From NCBI GenBank assembly GCA_020073665.1, contig JAIQEU010000014.1, forward strand, positions 1-64,000: a stretch of DNA of 64,000 nt, read 5' to 3'. This DNA comes from Terriglobia bacterium. GTDB lineage: Bacteria; Acidobacteriota; Terriglobia; Terriglobales; Acidobacteriaceae. Position numbers and translations under genes: made by a program. This document shows positions 55,031 through 63,354 of this stretch, piece by piece; the stretch's first letter is position 1, and the number at the start of each line of letters is the position of its first letter. The notes beneath the pieces were generated by a model. It saw only the letters and a program-made list of their open reading frames with translations, had not been told where the DNA came from and ran no database searches.

Positions 55031-57301
55031 ATGCCGATGCCAGTTCTGCGCGTTATTGTCCTGTGGCACCAGCATCAGCCGTTCTACAAGGATCTGGTCA
55101 CCGGCGAGTACCGCCTGCCCTGGGTCCGTCTGCATGCTCTCAAGGATTATTACGGCATGGTGAAGCTGTTGGACGAGTTTCCCAACGTCCACCAGACCTT
55201 CAATCTGGTGCCTTCGCTGATCACCCAGATCCAGGATTACGTTGCCGGAACCGCTCAGGACCCATTTCTGCAGGTGGCGACCAAGCCTGCGAGAGACCTC
55301 ACTCCTGACGAACGTCGCTTCGCTCTGCAATATCTTTTCCAGGCGAATCCGGTCAACATGATCGGCCGCTACCCGCGCTACCAGCAACTGTGGGAACGCT
55401 TTCGTGCTACCGGAGACTCGCCCGAGCGGGCCGACAAGTACTTTCAGCCCCAGGATTTCACCGATCTGCAGGTGCTCTCGCAGATTGCCTGGTTCGACGA
55501 ATTCTTTCTGGACGATCCCGAAGTCGCAGCCTTGATCAAGAAAGGCCACGGCTACTCGCTCGACGATCAGGAATTCGTGATCGCACGCGAGCGCGAGCTG
55601 CTCGGCAAGGTGCTGCCGACCCACGCCCAGGCGTCCCAGCGGGGTGGCATCGAGATTTCAACGTCGCCCTTCTACCATCCCATCCTGCCGTTGCTTTGCG
55701 ACACCAACCAGGGAGGCGTTTCCACTCCAGGGCTGCTTCTGCCGCAGAACCGCTTCCGCCATCCTGAGGATGCGCGCGAACAACTGCAGCGGGGCCTCGA
55801 CCTTCATCAGAAAGTCTTTGGGGTCCGTCCTACAGGAGTCTGGCCTTCGGAAGGCAGCGTCTCGGAAGACGTTCTGGGCTTGGCGCATAGCCTGGGCGTG
55901 AAGTGGATGGCGACCGACGAAGGCGTGCTTGGCCGCAGCCTGGGGGTCTTCTTTTCCCGGGGTGCGGAGGGCCGCATGGATTCATCCCTGGCGGAAAAGC
56001 TTTACACCATCCATCGTTACGAGGGCAACAAGAGCACCATGCACATGGTCTTCCGCGACCATACCATCTCGGACCTGGTCGGATTCGTCTACTCCAGCAT
56101 GCCCGCACACGATGCGGCCACGCATTTAATTAACAACATCCGTAATGCCGCTCAACCGGTACTCGACAAGGGCCGTGACGCGGTGGTCCCGGTCATTCTG
56201 GACGGCGAGAATGCCTGGGAATACTATCCGCAGTCTGGTAGGGAATTCCTGCGGCGCTTCTATGATGCCCTGCAGCGAGAGCCCGGCATGGAGGCGGTGA
56301 CCGTCGCTGAAGCAATCGCGCGGCACAAGGATAAAGATTTTGGCCAGCTGACCACCTTAGTCCCCGGCTCCTGGATCAACGCCAACTTCAACGTCTGGAT
56401 CGGCGCGCCCGAAGACAACCGCGCCTGGGACTATCTCTACCACGCCCGCAACTTCTATACCCAGGCTGCTCCTGCTGCCAGCGAGGCCCAACGAACGCTG
56501 GCCTTTGAAGAACTGCTGATCGCCGAAGGCAGTGACTGGAACTGGTGGTATGGCCCCGAGCACCACTCGGCCAACGACCGCGAGTTCGACGAACTCTATC
56601 GCAAGCATCTCTCCAACGTGTATCAGGCGTTGGGGGCCAGCCCGCCCGACTATCTGGCCCAGCCGATCATCGGCGGCGCCGCGCGGCCATCGTTTACACC
56701 GCAGACGGCGTACATTCGTCCGAAAGTTACGGGCGACATGATTCGCTACTTCGAGTGGATGGGAGCGGCAGTTTACACCGCCGATCGCCGCTCGGGTTCA
56801 ATGCACGGCAAACGCTTCCTGCTGGATTCGGTTTACGCCGGGATCGACGAGGACCATGTCTATGGCCGGCTCGACTTCGCCGGCAAAGTTCCCGAGATGG
56901 ATTTTGAGCTGGTGATCAACCTGGAATCCTGGGCCGCGGAAGCCGTCCGCCCGCGTCGCGCCCTGCGCCTGGAAGTGGATGTGCGCGAACGCCGCGTGCA
57001 ACGTTGGAAGGTGGGAGCGCCAGAAGAATCCGATCCTATTGCCGATCTGAATAATTCCGCCGGGGAAGTGAAGATCGCACTATCCCGGAACTTCGAATTC
57101 CGCTTGCCCCTCGACTGGCTCCTGGCCAAGCCCGTGCTATCTACCAACCCGTCGGGCAAGACCGCCGTGCCAGTCGCGACCCGCCTGCGGCTGCGCTTCA
57201 GCCTGTGGCACAACCATCTGCCGGTCGACGCCCTGCCGCTGGAAGGTTGGATTGAACTGCCGCTGCTGAGCGAGGAGAACCTGGCGGCACTGGCGTTCTG
57301 A
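55031..57301 (+). CDS. Glycoside hydrolase family 57 (alpha-amylase/glucanotransferase-like)
   Basis: A 756-residue cytoplasmic enzyme of family GH57. Conserved regions visible: WHQHQPFYKDL near the N-terminus, GVWPSEGSVSEDVL (nucleophile Glu), WMATDEGVL, and DGENAWEYY (acid region). The C-terminal 250 residues form an additional beta-rich domain. ATG 55031 is chosen because AGGGGG precedes it closely and WHQHQP homology follows. Members are alpha-amylases, 4-alpha-glucanotransferases or branching enzymes; size and the divergent glgB suggest a role in glycogen turnover, but specificity is not readable. Confidence 0.88.
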   Translation: MPMPVLRVIVLWHQHQPFYKDLVTGEYRLPWVRLHALKDYYGMVKLLDEFPNVHQTFNLVPSLITQIQDYVAGTAQDPFLQVATKPARDLTPDERRFALQYLFQANPVNMIGRYPRYQQLWERFRATGDSPERADKYFQPQDFTDLQVLSQIAWFDEFFLDDPEVAALIKKGHGYSLDDQEFVIARERELLGKVLPTHAQASQRGGIEISTSPFYHPILPLLCDTNQGGVSTPGLLLPQNRFRHPEDAREQLQRGLDLHQKVFGVRPTGVWPSEGSVSEDVLGLAHSLGVKWMATDEGVLGRSLGVFFSRGAEGRMDSSLAEKLYTIHRYEGNKSTMHMVFRDHTISDLVGFVYSSMPAHDAATHLINNIRNAAQPVLDKGRDAVVPVILDGENAWEYYPQSGREFLRRFYDALQREPGMEAVTVAEAIARHKDKDFGQLTTLVPGSWINANFNVWIGAPEDNRAWDYLYHARNFYTQAAPAASEAQRTLAFEELLIAEGSDWNWWYGPEHHSANDREFDELYRKHLSNVYQALGASPPDYLAQPIIGGAARPSFTPQTAYIRPKVTGDMIRYFEWMGAAVYTADRRSGSMHGKRFLLDSVYAGIDEDHVYGRLDFAGKVPEMDFELVINLESWAAEAVRPRRALRLEVDVRERRVQRWKVGAPEESDPIADLNNSAGEVKIALSRNFEFRLPLDWLLAKPVLSTNPSGKTAVPVATRLRLRFSLWHNHLPVDALPLEGWIELPLLSEENLAALAF

Positions 57302-57306
57302 CGTAG

Positions 57307-57386
57307 CGCAGCCTGCCCTGAGCGAAGCCGAAGGGTCCCGCCGGCAAACCACAACGCGTCGTGGCCGGCGAGACGCCGGCGCTACA
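57307..57386. repeat. REP-like intergenic palindromic repeat
   Basis: Contains CCTGAGCGAAGCCGAAGG and, at 57363-57380, the palindromic core GGCCGGCGAGACGCCGGC. Read on the minus strand, its start is almost identical to 14743-14762. It lies between the GH57 stop codon and the terminator of the convergent gene. Confidence 0.5.
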
Positions 57387-57387
57387 A

Positions 57388-57415
57388 CAAAAAACCGGAG
57401 GCAGAGCCTCCGGTT
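57388..57415 (-). terminator. Intrinsic terminator for the redoxin/secreted protein operon
   Basis: Minus strand: AACCGGAGGC (57415-57406), loop TCT, GCCTCCGGTT (57402-57393) followed by a T-run. Perfect 10-bp stem 27 nt after the stop of the 57442-58071 gene. Confidence 0.9.
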
Positions 57416-57441
57416 CAATCCGCAACAAACTGTGGCAATTC

Positions 57442-58071
57442 CTACTGCCCGCTGTTCTCCGCGGTCATCACCATGGGACGGCTTAGTTCCATCACCAGTT
57501 CGGTTCCGGAAGGCAACATCGCCGACCGGTGTTTGCCCAGCCAGTGAGCCACGGTCGCGGTGGCGCCAATACTGCCGCCGATCAGCACACCCTCGCCTCC
57601 GCCAATCAGGCCACCGACCAGCATTCCGCCGCCGGTCCCCATTCCGATCTCAGTCAGGTCTTTACCGTCGTGCCCCGCGCCTTTGAATTGGCCTTCCGTG
57701 TTGACGTCGGTTCCTCGGCGCACGCTGGTGTCAACCAGCGTAGCGTTGAGTATGTAGCGCTCGCCGTTCGGTAACACGACCGTCTCCGGGAATATTCCAA
57801 TGGTGGGCTTTCCCGCGATGCGCCGCGGTTCGGTCACCTTGGTCACCCGCCCCTGCACGGTCGCACCGACTGGAATTACGGTTTTGCCATCGAGCACCAC
57901 TGCTTCCGTGACTCGTCCGGAAAAAGGGTCGCCACTCTTGCTGGAGAACGTCGACAATGTGTTTTCTAGTTTGACTTTGACCGCAGTGCCGGCGGGCAAT
58001 GACATGTTGGTTTGTGCCATGGCTCCGGCGGCCAGCAGAACCACTGAGAGCAAGCTAACGACCTTCTTCAT
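57442..58071 (-). CDS. Secreted protein with TrbI/VirB10-like beta domain and glycine zipper (paralogue 3)
   Basis: A 209-residue protein with signal peptide KKVVSLLSVVLLAAGAMAQ. Beta domain: SLPAGTAVKVKLENTLSTFS, LDGKTVIPVGATVQGRVTKV, TVVLPNGERYILNATLVDTS; then a glycine zipper (GGGMLVGGLIGGGEGVLIGG) and LPSGTELVMELSRPMV. It is a paralogue of the proteins at 32902 and 34570. Its ATG overlaps the stop of the redoxin gene (58068-58071), so it is translated from the redoxin transcript. Envelope location is likely; function unknown. Confidence 0.68.
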   Translation of the reverse strand: MKKVVSLLSVVLLAAGAMAQTNMSLPAGTAVKVKLENTLSTFSSKSGDPFSGRVTEAVVLDGKTVIPVGATVQGRVTKVTEPRRIAGKPTIGIFPETVVLPNGERYILNATLVDTSVRRGTDVNTEGQFKGAGHDGKDLTEIGMGTGGGMLVGGLIGGGEGVLIGGSIGATATVAHWLGKHRSAMLPSGTELVMELSRPMVMTAENSGQ

Positions 58072-58598
58072 TTTTCCTCCTGAGATTGGTTCAGAGATCC
58101 ATTCGATAATTTCTTGACCGCTGCCAGCACCTGTTCCACGGGCGCGCGATCGGTTTGGCCGTCGCCGCGATAGATGTACTGAACTACGCCGCGGCGGTCG
58201 ATCACCAGGGTTGCCGGATGCGCGATGTTGAACGCGTCTTTTCCAATGCGGTGATACAAGCCGTACGCCTTGGTTACCGCGCGATCCTCATCCAACAGAA
58301 AAGGGACGGAGAACGGGTGCGTCTCCAGAAACTTGGCCGGCTTAAACATGCCATCCCGCTTTTCTGCCGCGATGTAAATCACCTGCGCCCCGCTTTGACT
58401 GAACTCGTCCTGTAGTGGCTCCAACTGGGCCATGCGCTTCACGCAGTTGGGTCACCAGGTGCCGCGCAGGAATTCCAGAACCACCGGCCCACCGGCAAGC
58501 AGCCCGGAGAGAGAAAATGTGCCCTCCCGGTTGGCCGCCGGCAGCGAAAAATCCGGGGCGTGCGAGCCAACCTGCAGCGTCTCAGTGTGATCCTGCAT
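58068..58598 (-). CDS. AhpC/TSA-type redoxin, probable selenoprotein (Sec at residue 49)
   Basis: From ATG 58598 the frame reads QDHTETLQVGSHAPDFSLPA and on to LEFLRGTW, then UGA at 58454-58452, then PNCVKRMAQLEPLQDEF to the stop at 58068. Homologous redoxins have WCPNC, so the UGA replaces exactly the first, reactive Cys of CxxC. Upstream and downstream parts are in the same frame and both well conserved. Directly after UGA, CCAACTG and CAGTTGG can pair around a loop containing CGTGAAGCG, a plausible bacterial SECIS. Total 176 residues if read through. Thioredoxin-fold thiol reductase or peroxidase, cytoplasmic. No Sec machinery gene is in the window; a sequencing error or nonsense mutation is the alternative. 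A GTG at 58619 is a possible start. Confidence 0.65.
58414..58454 (-). promoter_or_regulatory. Candidate bacterial SECIS hairpin at the in-frame UGA
   Basis: After UGA (58454-58452), CCAACTG at 58450-58444 is fully complementary to CAGTTGG at 58427-58421. Inside, TGCG and CGCA can pair around TGAAG. Position directly 3' of the UGA and a G in the apical loop fit bacterial SECIS rules loosely; the distance from UGA to the apical loop (about 10 nt) is shorter than typical. Confidence 0.4.
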
Positions 58599-58743
58599 CC
58601 TTTGCCGACTGTAAAGCACTCAGTGGACAGGAACAATAGACGATGGGGCGAGTGAACCAGCGGAGGTACGGCTAAATTCCGAGTGGGACTACGCCGGCAA
58701 AGCATCGAGGTCACCCGTCACCAGCCGGAGCGCGGCGGTGGTT

Positions 58744-60185
<1,442 letters not shown>

Positions 60186-60192
60186 TCCGGGC

Positions 60193-60708
60193 TTAGAGTT
60201 TGCCCAGGTAGTCCGTAATCTCCGGTGAAGTCCAATCTACCGCGCCGATAAATTTGCGGCGCAGGATTCCGTTGCGATCGATGATGTAGGTTTCCGGATA
60301 CTTGAAGGTCCCGTAGAGGTTACTGGTTTTTAACTCGGGATCGCGGACGGTCAGCAAATCAACTTTGTAGTCTTTCAGAAACTTGTGGTAAGCACCCTCG
60401 TCGACGTCCAGGCTGATCGCCAGCACTTCCACGCCTTTGTCCTTCATCCGCTGCTGCATCTGCACCAGGGAGGGCGTTTCTTCCACGCAAGGTGGGCACC
60501 AGGTGGCCCAGAAGTTAAGTACCACGACCTTGTCACGATGTTCGCTAAGCGTGACTTTGCGCTCGTCATCCTGCACTGTGAAGTCGGGAGCCGGGTTCCC
60601 AATGCGCGGTGGCCGCGAGCCGCTGTAACAGCCACCCAGGGCCAGAGTCAGGAAAGCAAGCAGAACGGAAGCGCGTCGCACACAGATATAATACCTAATT
60701 CGGCCCAT
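60193..60708 (-). CDS. TlpA-like thioredoxin-fold lipoprotein
   Basis: A periplasmic disulfide reductase-type protein. N-terminal lipoprotein signal with lipobox LGGC (ASVLLAFLTLALGGC), then a TlpA/ResA thioredoxin fold with FWATWCPPCVEETPSL active site and the cis-Pro segment KYPETYIIDRNG. Both active-site residues are Cys, unlike the redoxin at 58068. ATG 60708 gives 171 residues; GTG 60681 gives 162 and a cleaner signal peptide (VRRASVLLAFL), and avoids overlapping the divergent gene's start codon. Likely reduces apocytochromes or other periplasmic thiols. Confidence 0.85.
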   Translation of the reverse strand: MGRIRYYICVRRASVLLAFLTLALGGCYSGSRPPRIGNPAPDFTVQDDERKVTLSEHRDKVVVLNFWATWCPPCVEETPSLVQMQQRMKDKGVEVLAISLDVDEGAYHKFLKDYKVDLLTVRDPELKTSNLYGTFKYPETYIIDRNGILRRKFIGAVDWTSPEITDYLGKL

Positions 60709-61786
60709 GACGGAAGCAACCCTAGCTTCGGGGCGGCCTGCGGTCTCGGTGATTGTGCCGGCACGCAATGAAGAGGCTTGTCTGGGCGCCTGCCTGCAGT
60801 CCCTGGTCGCGCAGACGGGGGTAAGCTATGAAATTTTCGTGATAGATGATGGTTCTACCGATCGTACCCGGGAGATTGCGCAGTCATTTCCGGGGGTGCA
60901 AGTCGTCGATGCCCAGCCTTTGCCCGCAGGCTGGACTGGCAAGAACAACGCTATGGTATGTGGCGCCAGGCAGGCAGCCGGCGAGTGGCTGCTCTTTACC
61001 GATGCTGACACCGTCCACCTTCCGGGTTCGCTGGCCCGCAGCCTGACCGAAGCCATACAACGGCGTGCTTCTCTGCTGTCCTATTCTCCACGACAGGACG
61101 TCGATAGCTTGTCGGAGAAGGCGGTCATGCCGGTGATTTTCGCCGAACTGGCGGCGACCTACCGCCCTTCGCAGGTAAGTGACCCGGCGTCTCGAGCCGC
61201 AGCTGCGAACGGGCAGTACCTGTTGATTTCGCGTGAGGCCTACCGGGCTGTCGGCGGCCACGCCTCAGTGGCAGCAAGTTTACTGGAAGATGTGGCGTTG
61301 GCCAGCGCCGTCAAGCGCTCGGGGCGCAGGATATTTTTCCGCTACGGGGGAGACGCAGTGCGTACCCGCATGTATCGCAGCTTTGGCGAACTGCGCGATG
61401 GCTGGACCAAGAACCTGGCGCTGTTGTTTCCGTCCCCGGTGCGCCTTGCGGTTCTGCGGATAACAGAGTTTGTGCTGATCTCGGGAAGCGCGATTCTGGC
61501 GGCCATTGCAGCTGCCGGTAACAGGCCGCGGGTCGCGGCAGTGATGGCGCTTGCGGCCATGGTGTTCTACGCCCTGCTCCTTAAGCGAATCCGCCGGGCG
61601 CACTTTTCGTGGGATGCAAACCTGTTGTCACTGCTGGGACTGCCCCTATTCTCGTATCTTTTATTGCGATCGAAACTCGCGCACCGGGAGGGCACTGTCA
61701 CCTGGAAGGGCAGGACGTACGGCGCCGGTCAAACTCACGCTGCACCGATTGATTCGTATCAGGGGATGCATTCAGGCATGCCGTAA
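60707..61786 (+). CDS. Membrane-bound family 2 glycosyltransferase (CrtQ/HpnB-like)
   Basis: A 359-residue protein with a GT-A domain (VSVIVPARNEEACLGACLQSL, the DDGS motif in IFVIDDGSTDRT, DAD in LLFTDADTVHLPGS, and EDVALASAVKRSGRR) followed by three or four C-terminal membrane helices. KNLALLFPSPVRL before the helices is common in carotenoid/hopanoid-associated glycosyltransferases. ATG 60707 shares the bases CATG with the ATG of the divergent TlpA-like gene. A TATAAT at 60687-60692 could give a very short leader. The acceptor lipid is unknown, and no carotenoid or hopanoid genes are nearby. Confidence 0.8.
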   Translation: MTEATLASGRPAVSVIVPARNEEACLGACLQSLVAQTGVSYEIFVIDDGSTDRTREIAQSFPGVQVVDAQPLPAGWTGKNNAMVCGARQAAGEWLLFTDADTVHLPGSLARSLTEAIQRRASLLSYSPRQDVDSLSEKAVMPVIFAELAATYRPSQVSDPASRAAAANGQYLLISREAYRAVGGHASVAASLLEDVALASAVKRSGRRIFFRYGGDAVRTRMYRSFGELRDGWTKNLALLFPSPVRLAVLRITEFVLISGSAILAAIAAAGNRPRVAAVMALAAMVFYALLLKRIRRAHFSWDANLLSLLGLPLFSYLLLRSKLAHREGTVTWKGRTYGAGQTHAAPIDSYQGMHSGMP

Positions 61787-61822
61787 GCGTTCCACCACGG
61801 ACCCCCGGCCGCTGAGGTGTAA

Positions 61823-62233
61823 ATGGTTTATTTGACGCGTAAAGCTGAATTCGCCGCCTCGCACTATTATCACAACCCTGCGTTCACGGCGGAGGAGAAC
61901 CAGCGCATTTTCGGCAAATGCAACAACCCTAACGGTCACGGGCACAACTATGTGCTGGAAGTCACGGTGAAGGGCGAGGTCGATCCGCGTTCGGGATTTG
62001 TCGTCGACCTGAAGCAACTAAAGGCCATTCTGCAGCGCGAAGTGCTGGATGCCATGGACCACCGCTTTCTGAACAAAGAGGTGCCGGAATTCTTGCATCG
62101 CATTCCTACCACCGAGAACCTGGCCATTGCCATCTGGGAGCGCCTGGCGACCAAACTGAGTACCGCGCGCCTGCATCGCGTACGGGTTTACGAGACGCCC
62201 GACCTGTTCGTGGATTTTTACGGAGAAGAATGA
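61823..62233 (+). CDS. 6-pyruvoyl-tetrahydropterin synthase / QueD-like protein, paralogue 1
   Basis: A 136-residue PTPS-fold enzyme with the zinc and catalytic motif FGKCNNPNGHGHNYVLEV (catalytic Cys plus two His), a further zinc His near the N-terminus (AASHYYHNP), the Asp-His dyad in AMDHRFLNKEVPEF and the pterin-binding Glu in RVRVYETPDL. It would act on 7,8-dihydroneopterin triphosphate, the product of FolE, making 6-carboxy- or 6-pyruvoyl-tetrahydropterin. All catalytic residues are present. Its stop overlaps the start of the second paralogue by 4 nt. Confidence 0.88.
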   Translation: MVYLTRKAEFAASHYYHNPAFTAEENQRIFGKCNNPNGHGHNYVLEVTVKGEVDPRSGFVVDLKQLKAILQREVLDAMDHRFLNKEVPEFLHRIPTTENLAIAIWERLATKLSTARLHRVRVYETPDLFVDFYGEE

Positions 62234-62652
62234 AGGCCCACCTCACCCGGCGATACATGTTTTCCGCGTCGCACCGGCTGCATAGCGAAGCGATGTCAGC
62301 CCAGGAGAACGTCTCGACTTACGGCAAATGCAACAACCCGCACGGACACGGGCACAACTATGCTCTCGAGGTCACGGTCAGCGGACCCGTGGACCAAAGC
62401 ACCGGCATGGTCTGCAACCTGGTGGACCTGGACGGCTTTGTGGAGCGGGAAATCCTGGAACGCTTCGATCTCCAGAACCTGAACCAGCTCGACGAATTTG
62501 CGGAACCCGTGCCCACCACCGAGAACCTCTGTACGGTGATTTACGATATTTTGCAGCGCGGGTTCTCCCACGCACATCTGGATAAGGTACGCCTGGAAGA
62601 GACCATGATGAATTCGTTCGAGTACGCTGGAGGGAAGGAAGCAATTTGGTAA
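62230..62652 (+). CDS. 6-pyruvoyl-tetrahydropterin synthase / QueD-like protein, paralogue 2
   Basis: A 140-residue tandem paralogue with YGKCNNPHGHGHNYALEV and FSASHRLHS (zinc ligands and Cys present) and the C-terminal RLEETMMNSFEY Glu. The Asp-His dyad is altered: FDLQNLNQLDEF has Asp followed by Leu instead of His. That suggests a changed activity or a different reaction (PTPS families differ in exactly these positions). Translationally coupled to paralogue 1 and followed by folE after about 100 nt containing inverted GGGTAATT repeats. Confidence 0.85.
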   Translation: MKAHLTRRYMFSASHRLHSEAMSAQENVSTYGKCNNPHGHGHNYALEVTVSGPVDQSTGMVCNLVDLDGFVEREILERFDLQNLNQLDEFAEPVPTTENLCTVIYDILQRGFSHAHLDKVRLEETMMNSFEYAGGKEAIW

Positions 62653-62746
62653 TTGAGCAATCGGGTAATTGTGTGATTTGAAGACCTTCGCAGGGGCCGA
62701 GTTTTCAATTACAAAATTACCCGGTTACAAGATCACCTAATTCACA
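62645..62746. repeat. Inverted GGGTAATT repeats between the PTPS genes and folE
   Basis: GGTAATTG, GGGTAATTG and TGTGATTTG units on the left face AATTACAAAATTACCCGG on the right, so the region can form a long imperfect hairpin. Sequence of this style recurs between genes in some acidobacterial genomes, from memory; only one copy is seen here. Confidence 0.4.
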
Positions 62747-62753
62747 CAAAACC

Positions 62754-63353
62754 ATGAGCCCATCAGTCGAGCCCGCAACCCTGACCAGCGCTAGCTTCGA
62801 GGAACTGGTGCGCGAAGTGATTGTTCGCCTGGGCGAAGATCCCGCGCGCGAAGGCTTAACCCGCACGCCGGACCGCGTGCATCGCGCCTACGAATATCTG
62901 ACGAAGGGATATCGTGAAGATCCCGACGCGCTGCTCAAGAACGCGCTGTTTACGGTCACCTACGACGAAATGGTGATCGTCAAAGACATTGAAATGTTCA
63001 GCCTATGCGAACACCACATGCTGCCGTTTTTCGGCAAGGTGCACGTGGCCTATATCCCCAATGGCAAGGTTGTGGGTCTGAGCAAGATTCCACGCTTGAT
63101 CGAAATTTTCTCGCGCCGCCTGCAAATCCAGGAACGCCTGACTACGCAGATTGCGGAGACCATCCAGAAGGCCATTGCTCCGCAGGGCGTGGGCGTAGTG
63201 ATCGAAGCGCGTCACCTGTGCATGATGATGCGCGGAGTGGAGAAACAGCATTCCGCGGCGGTGACCTCTTCCATGCTGGGTTGCTTCCGCGACGAACAGG
63301 AAACGCGGACGGAGTTTTTGTCGCTGATCCGTAACCGGGCGAACGGAGTCTAG
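62754..63353 (+). CDS. folE: GTP cyclohydrolase I
   Basis: A 199-residue enzyme converting GTP to 7,8-dihydroneopterin triphosphate. Zinc ligands Cys and His are visible in [20 protein letters not shown] and Cys in [17 protein letters not shown]; the [16 protein letters not shown] helix and the [16 protein letters not shown] segment are also typical. ATG 62754. It lies between two PTPS/QueD paralogues and a short-chain dehydrogenase. The product feeds folate, queuosine or tetrahydrobiopterin-type pathways. Confidence 0.96.
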   Translation: MSPSVEPATLTSASFEELVREVIVRLGEDPAREGLTRTPDRVHRAYEYLTKGYREDPDALLKNALFTVTYDEMVIVKDIEMFSLCEHHMLPFFGKVHVAYIPNGKVVGLSKIPRLIEIFSRRLQIQERLTTQIAETIQKAIAPQGVGVVIEARHLCMMMRGVEKQHSAAVTSSMLGCFRDEQETRTEFLSLIRNRANGV

Positions 63354-63354
63354 G

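Noticed and set aside
58439-58714. 91-codon open frame at the 5' end of the redoxin gene
   Set aside because: It is in a different frame from the conserved redoxin N-terminus, which is continuous with the downstream part except for the UGA; it is a shadow frame.
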